NCBI GenBank assembly: GCA_018335895.1
Contig: JAGXQU010000004.1
Location: 1-38,745, forward strand
Direction of reading: 5' to 3'
Length of the DNA stretch: 38,745 nucleotides
Source of the DNA: Hyphomicrobiales bacterium
GTDB lineage: Bacteria; Pseudomonadota; Alphaproteobacteria; Rhizobiales; Xanthobacteraceae
Notes under the pieces: model-generated
What the model was told of the DNA's origin: nothing
The model's database searches: none
The model's input: the letters and a program-made list of their open reading frames with translations, nothing else
Position numbers and translations under genes: made by a program
Shown here: piece after piece, positions 32,255 to 38,745 of the stretch
Layout of the letters: every line of letters begins with the position of its first letter
Position numbering within the stretch: position 1 is the first letter of the stretch

Positions 32255-33339
32255 GCGCTTTCCCGCGCGGCAGCCGCCTCCACCGCATCCGCGCCGACAA
32301 CATCCTGTATCGAGCGGTGCTTGCCGCGGTCGAGCAACCGGCTCAGGCCCGACTTGATCTCGCGCGCGATACCGAAGCCTTTGTAGACCATGCCGGTGTA
32401 GAGCTGCACGAGCGTCGCGCCTGCGCGGATTTTCTTCCACGCGGTCTCTGCGGAATCGATCCCGCCGACACCGACAACCGGGAAGGCCTGTTCGGCGCGC
32501 AGATAGGTCTCGGCGAGAATCTTGGTCGACAGATCGAACAGCGGCCTGCCGGAAAGGCCGCCCTGCTCCCGCGCATGGCCGTCGCGCAGCGACGCCGGCC
32601 GCGTGACCGTCGTGTTCGAAACGATCATGCCGTCGATCGCGCGCTTTCTTGCAATCGCCACGATGTCGTCGAGATCGAATAGCGAAACGTCAGGCGCGAT
32701 CTTCAACAGTACGGGTTTGGGTCCGTGACCCTTTTGCACCATTCGCTCGCGCGCTTCGAGTATGCGCGCGATGAGTTCGTTCAGCACTTCGGCCGACTGC
32801 AGATCGCGCAGGCCCGGCGTATTCGGCGACGAAACGTTGATCGTGAGATAGCTCGCATAAGGCGAGAAGGTTTCGACACCCGCGACGTAATCGGCAATCC
32901 GGTCTTCGGAATCCTTGTTCGCGCCGACATTGATGCCGAGGATTCCGTTCGGCTGCCGCCGCGAAAGCCGCGCGACCGCCGCATGAAATCCTTCGTTGTT
33001 GAAGCCGAGCCGGTTGATGACCCCCTCGTCGCGCAGGAGACGAAACACGCGCGGCCGCGGATTGCCGGCCTGCGGCTTCGGCGTCAGCGTTCCGGCTTCG
33101 GCAAAGCCGAAACCGAGCGCGAGCACGGCATCGGGCACTTCGGCGTTCTTGTCGAAGCCGGCCGCAACCCCGACCGGATTTCTGAAATGCAGGCCGAAGG
33201 CCGAGACCGAAAGCCGCGGATCGTCCGCCAGCTGCGCCGGTCTCGGCAGCAGGGAAAGCGCCCGGATCGCCAGCCTATGAGCGTCCTCGGCCTCGAAAAG
33301 GCGCGAGAACGGCAGGGCCAGATCGAGCAAAGACGACAT
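32251..33339 (-). CDS. pyrD: Dihydroorotate dehydrogenase (quinone), class 2
   Basis: This 362-aa membrane-associated FMN enzyme oxidises dihydroorotate to orotate with quinone as acceptor, the fourth step of pyrimidine synthesis. The N-terminal amphipathic helix extension (LLDLALPFSRLFEAEDAHRLAI) marks class 2. Core motifs are NPVGVAAGFDKNAE, INRLGFNNEGF, LGINVGANKDS, the NVSSPNTPGLR catalytic loop with its Ser base, and the FMN-phosphate-binding VGVGGIDSAETAWKKIRAGA with LVQLYTGMVYKG. Length is normal. ATG 33339 is used. The gene is transcribed alone; its upstream neighbour diverges and its downstream neighbour converges with a 4-bp overlap. Confidence 0.97.
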   Translation of the reverse strand: MSSLLDLALPFSRLFEAEDAHRLAIRALSLLPRPAQLADDPRLSVSAFGLHFRNPVGVAAGFDKNAEVPDAVLALGFGFAEAGTLTPKPQAGNPRPRVFRLLRDEGVINRLGFNNEGFHAAVARLSRRQPNGILGINVGANKDSEDRIADYVAGVETFSPYASYLTINVSSPNTPGLRDLQSAEVLNELIARILEARERMVQKGHGPKPVLLKIAPDVSLFDLDDIVAIARKRAIDGMIVSNTTVTRPASLRDGHAREQGGLSGRPLFDLSTKILAETYLRAEQAFPVVGVGGIDSAETAWKKIRAGATLVQLYTGMVYKGFGIAREIKSGLSRLLDRGKHRSIQDVVGADAVEAAAARESA

Positions 33340-33475
33340 TCGCGGGCCTCTTCAAGTTCCGGCGGACGCTAGTTCCGCCCCTGCTGCGCCGCAAGCGGCA
33401 GTCCGGACTTGTCACCCGGAATGGAGGTGGTAAAGGCAATGGGTATAAAATCCTCGCCTCGAATCGGAGCGCCCG

Positions 33476-34105
33476 ATGCTGACCCATAACCAGGTCTGGG
33501 GCGCGGTGGACCGCATCGCCGCGCGCTACAACTTCTCCCCTTCCGGACTTGCGAAGGCGGCCGGGCTCGACCCGACCACCTTCAACAAATCGAAGCGGGT
33601 TACCTCGGACGGGCGGCCGCGCTGGCCGTCCACCGAATCCATCGCGAAGGTGTTGGACGCCACGGGTGCCACGATCGACGAATTCATTTCGCTGCTCACG
33701 AAAAAGCCCAAGCGGCCGACACAGCCGGTTCCGCTGATCGGTTTCGCGGAAGCCGGCGCCGGCGGATTTTTCGACGACAGCGGATTCCCGGTCGGCGGCG
33801 GCTGGGACGAAATCAAATTGCCCGACGTCGACGACGACCACGCCTATGCGCTCGAAGTCTCCGGCAATTCGATGGAGCCCCTCTATCGCAAGGGCGACGT
33901 GCTCGTGGTCTCGCCGGCGGCACCCCTGCACAAGGGCGACCGCGTCGTGCTCAAGACCAAGGACGGCGAAGTGTTGGCTAAGGAACTGAAAAAGAAGACC
34001 GCGAAGCTCGTCGAGTTGAAATCGCTCAATCCCGATCACAAGGATCGCACGTTCCAGATGACGGACGTCGTCTGGATCGCGCGGATCGTCTGGGCTTCGC
34101 AGTAA
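33476..34105 (+). CDS. S24-family LexA-like regulator with N-terminal HTH
   Basis: This 209-aa protein has an N-terminal helix-turn-helix (about 5-65: FSPSGLAKAAGLDPTTFNKSKR). A C-terminal S24 peptidase fold (about 85-205) has the Ser of SGNSMEP and a Lys in EVLAKEL as catalytic dyad, with a potential Ala-Gly self-cleavage site in FAEAGAGGFF. LexA and phage CI repressors use this fold to release DNA after RecA-stimulated cleavage. No prophage genes surround it, so it is probably a chromosomal stress or stationary-phase regulator (inference). GGAGCG precedes ATG 33476, with TATAAA (33444-33449) upstream as a possible -10. It is followed directly by an unrelated AT-richer ORF. Confidence 0.88.
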   Translation: MLTHNQVWGAVDRIAARYNFSPSGLAKAAGLDPTTFNKSKRVTSDGRPRWPSTESIAKVLDATGATIDEFISLLTKKPKRPTQPVPLIGFAEAGAGGFFDDSGFPVGGGWDEIKLPDVDDDHAYALEVSGNSMEPLYRKGDVLVVSPAAPLHKGDRVVLKTKDGEVLAKELKKKTAKLVELKSLNPDHKDRTFQMTDVVWIARIVWASQ

Positions 34106-34402
34106 ATGAAGAATATGCGCCTCGAAGATGTGAGGGGCTTGGCTGCTACAGAAGCCGCAAAACGAGGGCATTCAATAAAGAAATGGCGGCGCGACTCTCG
34201 CACTCACTTCCGATTCACATCGAGATGTGAGCGCTGCCGGGCTTGGATTGAAGTGACGAACCGTATCCATACACCAATCGAGGCTCAAAGAGTTTTTGTG
34301 AGCGGTTTCCTAATTGTTCGTGATGCAGATAGGCTTTCGACCGACCATGATTACATCATCGGCTTGGGGGAAGCACTGATCGCAAATTGTCGAGGCTTTT
34401 AA
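34106..34402 (+). CDS. AT-richer orphan ORF with CxxC motif
   Basis: This 98-aa hypothetical protein is of no recognised family. It begins MKNMRLEDVRGLAATEAAKRGH with a basic N-terminal third. The sequence SRCERCRAWIEV gives a CxxC pair that could hold zinc with further ligands, though none is obvious. The ATG follows the stop of the S24 regulator with zero spacing (TAAATG), so it depends on read-through coupling; there is no independent ribosome site. Base composition is visibly AT-richer than the neighbours and codon choice differs (many NNT/NNA codons), a sign of recent acquisition or of weak selection. Its TAA is back-to-back with the lysRS stop (TAATTA). It may be a real horizontally acquired gene or a fortuitous frame. 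Confidence 0.55.
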   Translation: MKNMRLEDVRGLAATEAAKRGHSIKKWRRDSRTHFRFTSRCERCRAWIEVTNRIHTPIEAQRVFVSGFLIVRDADRLSTDHDYIIGLGEALIANCRGF

Positions 34403-36043
34403 TTACGCCGAGCGCGCCAACGCGCCGTCGATCATCGCGACGGTGTTCTCGACGCCATAGACGGCGACGAACGAGCCGAAGCGCGGACCCTTCTCCTGTC
34501 CGAGCAGCACCTGATAGAGCATGTTGAACCAGTCGAGCGAGACGCCGGGTTTGCCGTCCTTCGCCGCCTTCTTGTGATCGAGGAACGGCTCGCGGCGGCC
34601 GATCTCGTAGACGACATCCTGAATCGCTTCGGCCGTCGCATCGGCAGGAAGCTGCGAGAGCGCGTCGCGCAGATCGGACAGCGCCTTGCGTTCGGTATCG
34701 GTAGGCTCGCGGAATTGTTTCGTCGGCAGCACGAAGTCGCGGAAATAATGGATCGCGTATTCCACGAGCTTGCCGAGCTTCGGGTGCGTCTGCAGCGTCA
34801 CGCCCGGACGGTAGCGTCCGATAAAGCCCCAGAGCGTTTCCGCATTTTCCGCGTTCGATGACGAAACCAGCGTGAGCAGCATCTGGAAGGTGACGGGCAT
34901 GTCCGGCTCCGGCGGGTTGCCGGAATGGATGTGCCAGACCGGATTGCCGAGCCGCTGCTTCCAGTCGGTCTGCTTCTTATAGCCTTCGAGGAACTGCTGG
35001 TAGTCGTCGACATTCCTCGGGATCACGTCGAAGTAAAGCCGCTTCGCCGCCTTCGGCTCCCTATACATAAAGAGCGAAAGCGATTCCGGGCTCGCATAGC
35101 GCAGCCATTCCTCGATGGTCAGGCCGTTACCCTTCGACTTCGAAATCTTCTGGCCCTTCTCGTCAAGGAAGAGTTCGTAATTGAAACCTTCCGGCGGCAA
35201 TGCTCCGAGCGCGCGTGCGATCTCGCCCGAGAGCTTCACGGAATCGATCAGGTCCTTGCCGGCCATTTCGTAATCGACGCCGAGCGCTGCCCAGCGCATC
35301 GCCCAATCCGGCTTCCATTGCAGCTTGACGTGTCCGCCGGTGACCGGCGTGGTCATCCGTTCCTTCGTTTCCGGATCTTCGTAGGTGATCGTTCCTGCCT
35401 TCACGTCGTGCGCGACGATCGGCACCTGCAAGACGATCCCGGTGCGCGGACAGACCGGAAGAAACGGCGAATAGGTCGAGGCGCGCTCCTCGCGCAGCGA
35501 CGGCAGCATGATCGCCATCACGGCCTCGTAATGCTGCAAGACCTTCAGGAGCGCTTCGTCGAAGCGTCCGCTCTTATAATATTGGGTCGATGACGCGAAT
35601 TCGTACTCGAACCCGAACTGATCCAGAAACGCGCGCAGCCTCGCGTTGTTGTGTTCGCCGAAGCTCGGATGCGTGCCGAAGGGATCGGCAACCTGGGTCA
35701 GCGGCTTGCCGAGATCTTTCGCAAGCAGCTCCTTGTTCGGCACGTTGTCCGGCACCTTGCGAAGGCCGTCCATGTCGTCGGAAAAGGCGAGCAGCTTGGT
35801 CTTGATCTTGTCGTCAGTCAGCACGCGGAAGGCATGCCGCACCATGGTGGTGCGCGCGACCTCGCCAAAGGTGCCGATGTGCGGCAGGCCCGAGGGTCCG
35901 TAGCCGGTCTCGAATAGAACTTCGTCCTTCGGCTTCTTCTTCAGGCGCGCGACGATCTTCTTCGCTTCCTCGAACGGCCAGGCATTCGAGGTCTCCGCCA
36001 TTTCGCGCAAGTTCGCTGCCAGGGCAGCCGGTTCGGTCGCCAT
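34403..36043 (-). CDS. lysK: Class I lysyl-tRNA synthetase
   Basis: This 546-aa cytosolic enzyme attaches lysine to tRNA-Lys. It is the archaeal-type class I LysRS, unrelated to the usual bacterial class II enzyme, and is known in some alphaproteobacteria and spirochaetes. The Rossmann fold carries the HIGH motif (HIGT, about 55-58) and the KMSKS motif as KISKSKGNG near residue 310. Other landmarks are [21 protein letters not shown] and the C-terminal anticodon-binding helices. I chose ATG 36043 (MATEPAAL) with GAGAAG upstream over the longer frame to 36133, whose extra 30 residues look non-coding. It is transcribed alone; the gene to its right diverges from a 227-bp gap. Confidence 0.95.
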   Translation of the reverse strand: MATEPAALAANLREMAETSNAWPFEEAKKIVARLKKKPKDEVLFETGYGPSGLPHIGTFGEVARTTMVRHAFRVLTDDKIKTKLLAFSDDMDGLRKVPDNVPNKELLAKDLGKPLTQVADPFGTHPSFGEHNNARLRAFLDQFGFEYEFASSTQYYKSGRFDEALLKVLQHYEAVMAIMLPSLREERASTYSPFLPVCPRTGIVLQVPIVAHDVKAGTITYEDPETKERMTTPVTGGHVKLQWKPDWAMRWAALGVDYEMAGKDLIDSVKLSGEIARALGALPPEGFNYELFLDEKGQKISKSKGNGLTIEEWLRYASPESLSLFMYREPKAAKRLYFDVIPRNVDDYQQFLEGYKKQTDWKQRLGNPVWHIHSGNPPEPDMPVTFQMLLTLVSSSNAENAETLWGFIGRYRPGVTLQTHPKLGKLVEYAIHYFRDFVLPTKQFREPTDTERKALSDLRDALSQLPADATAEAIQDVVYEIGRREPFLDHKKAAKDGKPGVSLDWFNMLYQVLLGQEKGPRFGSFVAVYGVENTVAMIDGALARSA

Positions 36044-36208
36044 TCTCACTTCTCTTCGGGAGGGTCCGCAGAATCCGGAGGGGAAATAACGCAAATGGGG
36101 GACGGTGAACACCCCGTGTTTCAGGGCCAACAAGGGCGTTGCGCAGCAGGCAGTTCACAAAGCAAAATAGCAGCCGGGGATTGCTCACCGTTTATTGTAA
36201 CCGCTTGC

Positions 36209-36246
36209 CGGCCATACTGCCGGAGGGATCTGGCGGCCGTTTTTTT
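36209..36246 (+). terminator. Terminator-like hairpin with seven Ts, 24 bp upstream of the glycosyltransferase start
   Basis: CGGCC (36209-36213) pairs with GGCCG (36235-36239). An inner CCGGA/TCTGG stem (36220-36224 and 36229-36233) closes a GGGA loop, with an asymmetric bulge between the stems. A run of seven Ts follows directly (36240-36246). As no gene ends here on the plus strand, it could be a leader attenuator for the downstream gene or the end of a short RNA from the lysRS-glycosyltransferase gap. Confidence 0.55.
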
Positions 36247-36270
36247 ACGAGCGATCCGGGGCGGGTAAGG

Positions 36271-38196
36271 TTGGTACTGAAGCCCTCGGGCGGCTCGGTT
36301 ACGGGCGCCGGAGAAGACAGCGAAGCGCGGGATGCTTCGCTGCCTTTGCCTGCGCATTCGGGCTTTGCCGAGCGGCCTACGCTTTTCAGGAGTATTTCCG
36401 AGCTACCGCCCGAGTTGCGTCCGCTGCGCGGTCATCTCGACCCGGTATTTCTGCGATGGGCAGCGGCACGCAGTGAATCGCTCGGCATCGATTGCGACGT
36501 TCTGGTCATGCGAAGCGGCCAGATCGATGCCGACAGCCTGCTTGCGATCTATGGCGCCGGCCTCGGCGTCGAGATCGACTGGCTCGAGGACATGGCAACA
36601 AGCCCGCTCGACGCTCACCATGTTCTGTCCCGCGGAGAGCTGCCTGCGGGGAGCCGAAGCGGGCAGGACTGTCCGACCCTTGCGCTGTTCGGAGGTCGGA
36701 CCCGGACAGTCTGCGAACATGCGGCAGGCAGAGGAGGAAAATTTCGCGTCACGTCGGCGGCGCGCCTGCGTGCATTCGTCGAACATTCTGCAAAAGAAGA
36801 ACTCGCACAGGATGCCGCGCACGGACTGAAGACGCGCGAGCCCGCGCTCTCGGCCGCGACTGAAGCCAGCCCGAAACACCGGCTCGGACTGCTCGCCGCG
36901 CTCGCCACGATTGCAGTCAGCCTGTACGCCGCGCCCGGTCCTACCCGTTTCGTGTTCGAAATTTTTCTCGCGCTTCTATTTCTGACATGGGCGGGCCTGC
37001 GGCTGTTCGCCTGTGTCTCGCGGCAAGAAGCCCGCGAGAGTGCCGCTGTCAGCGATCGCGACCTTCCGGTCTATACCATCCTGATCCCGCTCTATCGCGA
37101 AGCGCATATCGTTCCGGATCTTGCCAGCGCGATCTCCGCCTTGAACTACCCGCGCGAGAAGCTCGATGTGAAACTGATCCTCGAGCGCGACGATGCGGCG
37201 ACGATTGAAGCCGTGCGCAAGATTACGCTCGACCCCTGCTTCGAGATCGTACTCGCACCCGAACTTGCACCGCGCACCAAGCCAAAGGCGCTGCGTGCAG
37301 CAATGCCGTTCGCGCGCGGCGAATACGTGGTGGTCTACGACGCCGAAGACAGGCCGGAGCCCGATCAGCTTCGCGACGCGGTGGCGCGTTTTCGCGAAGG
37401 CGACGACAAGCTCGCCTGCGTACAGGCGAAGCTTGCGGTCGACAACCTGTATCCGTCATTCTTGTCCGATCACTTTCGCGCGGAGTATGCCGGGCTGTTC
37501 GACGTTCTATTACCCGCGCTCGCGCGACTCGGGCTCCCGATTCCCTTGGGCGGCACATCGAATCATTTTCGCGCTTCTATTCTTCGCGAGATCGGCGCCT
37601 GGGATCCGCACAACGTCACCGAAGACGCCGATCTCGGCGTGCGTCTCGCGCGCTTCGGCTATTCGACCGGCGTCGTCGACTCGACGACATGGGAGGAAGC
37701 ACCCGCGCGCCTCGGGGCTTGGCTGCCGCAGCGGACGCGCTGGATGAAGGGCTGGTTGCAGACCTATATCGTGCACATGCGCGATCCGCTTCTGCTTTGG
37801 CGGCAACTGGGGTGGCGAGGCTTTCTATGTTTCCAGCTTTTGATCGGCGGCTCGGTGCTTGCGGCGCTCATCCATCCGGTCTTCGCAGTGCTGCTGCTTG
37901 CCGACTCGGCGTGGGGACCGCTGCTCGCGCTCGCGGACACGCCTACGCAGTGGACGCACAAGGCGCTCATCTTCACGACGCTGGTGAGCGGCTACATCGC
38001 GTCCGGACTTCTCGCTTTCACGGGGATGAAACGGCGCGGATCGCTTGCTTCCGCATGGGTGCTTCTGCTTTTGCCGGTCTACTGGCTCCTGCTGTCGGCC
38101 GCGGCATGGCGCGCAGTCTGGAAACTCGCGAGCGCTCCGCATCAATGGGAGAAGACGGCGCACGGCGTGGTCAGGCGTTCCTCGCGAAATCCCTGA
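36271..38196 (+). CDS. Membrane glycosyltransferase, family 2 (NfrB/BcsA-like)
   Basis: This protein of about 641 aa has an N-terminal soluble region (about residues 20-180) and two transmembrane helices near 215-255 (LGLLAALATIAVSLYA, FEIFLALLFLTWAGLRLF). A GT2 catalytic domain follows (about 270-500), with motifs IPLYREAHIV, the DxD-like VVYDAEDRPEPDQL, base TEDADLG and QRTRWMKGWLQTY (the Q-x-x-RW signature of processive beta-glycosyltransferases). Four or so C-terminal membrane helices complete it. It probably makes or exports a polysaccharide; product unknown. Part of the N-terminal region faintly resembles an MshEN/GspE-type domain, as in NfrB but at the opposite end. The frame is open back to a TTG at 36139, but a terminator-like hairpin lies in that stretch; I chose TTG 36271. 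The start is uncertain, the rest firm. Confidence 0.85.
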   Translation: MVLKPSGGSVTGAGEDSEARDASLPLPAHSGFAERPTLFRSISELPPELRPLRGHLDPVFLRWAAARSESLGIDCDVLVMRSGQIDADSLLAIYGAGLGVEIDWLEDMATSPLDAHHVLSRGELPAGSRSGQDCPTLALFGGRTRTVCEHAAGRGGKFRVTSAARLRAFVEHSAKEELAQDAAHGLKTREPALSAATEASPKHRLGLLAALATIAVSLYAAPGPTRFVFEIFLALLFLTWAGLRLFACVSRQEARESAAVSDRDLPVYTILIPLYREAHIVPDLASAISALNYPREKLDVKLILERDDAATIEAVRKITLDPCFEIVLAPELAPRTKPKALRAAMPFARGEYVVVYDAEDRPEPDQLRDAVARFREGDDKLACVQAKLAVDNLYPSFLSDHFRAEYAGLFDVLLPALARLGLPIPLGGTSNHFRASILREIGAWDPHNVTEDADLGVRLARFGYSTGVVDSTTWEEAPARLGAWLPQRTRWMKGWLQTYIVHMRDPLLLWRQLGWRGFLCFQLLIGGSVLAALIHPVFAVLLLADSAWGPLLALADTPTQWTHKALIFTTLVSGYIASGLLAFTGMKRRGSLASAWVLLLLPVYWLLLSAAAWRAVWKLASAPHQWEKTAHGVVRRSSRNP

Positions 38197-38299
38197 GCTC
38201 CACCTCGCCCATCATCACTTAGATTCCGGCCCCGATTGTCGTTCCCGTGCCGTAAAGAACGGGCGCATTCCGGGCATAGAAAACTGGCGGGAACGCCGG

Positions 38300-38745
38300 C
38301 TAGAGCCTGCGGCGCAGATCGGCAGCAGCCGCGTCGGCGGATCGCTCCAGAATGAACGGAGCGATGAATCTGCCTTCCTTGTCCATCAGATAGACAACGG
38401 ACGTGTGGTCCATCGTATAGCCGCCGCCTTCCAGCGGTGTACGCTTCGCATAGGCCGAGTAGGCTTTCATGATCGCATCGACCTGCGCACGCGAACCCGA
38501 AAGCGCGGAAATGCGCGGATGAAAACTCGAAATGTAGAGTTTGAGCTTCTCGGGCGTATCGCGCTCGGGATCGACCGTCACGAAGATCGCATTTACCTTG
38601 TCCGCGTCTTTGCCGAGCCGGGTCAGCACTTCCGAGAGTTCGAACAGCTTGGTGGGGCAGATGTCCGGGCAATGCGTGAAGCCGAAGAAGACGAGGAACG
38701 GCTTGCCGCGGAAATCGGCATCGGTGACCGTCTTCCCGTCCTGAT
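38300..38745 (-). CDS. SCO1/SenC-family copper chaperone, N-terminus cut by window edge
   Basis: The visible 148 residues of a thioredoxin-fold SCO1/SenC/PrrC protein run from the edge to the TAG at 38300-38302. The copper-binding motif CPDICP (in GFTHCPDICPTKLF) and the distant His in TMDHTSVVYL are both present, together with VTVDPERDTPEKLKLY. The N-terminal membrane anchor must lie beyond the edge. Sco proteins deliver copper to the CuA site of cytochrome c oxidase or act as thiol-disulfide reductases in the periplasm. The frame starting at 38629 is only an internal Met. The gap of about 100 bp to the convergent glycosyltransferase contains nothing clear. Confidence 0.94.
   Translation of the reverse strand, partial: QDGKTVTDADFRGKPFLVFFGFTHCPDICPTKLFELSEVLTRLGKDADKVNAIFVTVDPERDTPEKLKLYISSFHPRISALSGSRAQVDAIMKAYSAYAKRTPLEGGGYTMDHTSVVYLMDKEGRFIAPFILERSADAAAADLRRRL

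Noticed and set aside
33476-34402. Prophage remnant or integrative element
   Set aside because: The S24 regulator is the only phage-like gene; there is no integrase, no att repeat and no other phage gene, and neighbours are core genes.

Overview
The window is GC-rich and densely packed with core-genome genes, typical of an alphaproteobacterium of the order Hyphomicrobiales (Rhizobiales), probably near Bradyrhizobium/Xanthobacteraceae. The lineage call is inferred from family content: a class I (archaeal-type) lysyl-tRNA synthetase, a PodJ-like polarity protein, the TIGR02186 and DUF6460 families, and a fused KorA with a GltD-ferredoxin partner. No prophage, insertion sequence, CRISPR array or rRNA is visible. 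The only clear RNA gene is tRNA-Thr(GGU). Both edges cut genes.

Layout. 1-2433: an edge-cut small basic protein, tRNA-Thr, a protein with two PAS domains and no output domain, and an AbrB-type membrane protein. 2496-7242 (minus): a three-gene operon for a 2-oxoacid:ferredoxin oxidoreductase (GltD-like FAD/ferredoxin fusion, then KorA, then KorB). 7497-11994 (minus): a conserved protein of unknown function, a DnaQ-CBS-DUF294 fusion and the MscL channel packed with gaps of about 10 bp, then an aminotransferase behind a tRNA-like hairpin. 12145-19279: an acetate-switch-like module made of a symporter-type hybrid kinase (CrbS/MxtR type), a convergent LuxR-type response regulator (CrbR/ErdR type), and a DUF4212 + sodium:solute symporter pair that ends in a strong terminator. 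19318-20861: three small membrane proteins and one secreted coiled-coil protein, none with a known function.

21004-26815 (minus): a fatty-acid beta-oxidation operon led by a MerR-family regulator (merR, acyl-CoA dehydrogenase, thiolase, FadB-like multifunctional enzyme). A near-perfect palindrome of the LiuR type lies upstream of merR. 27100-30171: a PodJ-like polarity factor with a CtrA-like box upstream. 30273-32254: a TauE/SafE exporter, a TIGR02186 protein and a DUF6460 protein in one operon. 32251-38745: pyrD, an S24 LexA-like regulator, an AT-richer orphan ORF, class I lysRS, a membrane glycosyltransferase with a terminator-like hairpin in its leader, and an SCO1/SenC copper chaperone cut by the right edge.

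How it fits together. The beta-oxidation operon, the acetate-switch module and the ferredoxin-linked 2-oxoacid oxidoreductase all converge on acyl-CoA/acetyl-CoA and TCA metabolism. This suggests a carbon-scavenging lifestyle on fatty acids and short organic acids (inference). I see no classical defence or mobile island. The least explained items are the tRNA-like minihelix at 8702-8735, the structured leader upstream of the symporter pair, the trio of small membrane proteins, the DnaQ-CBS-DUF294/MscL cluster, and the hairpin plus seven-T run upstream of the glycosyltransferase.
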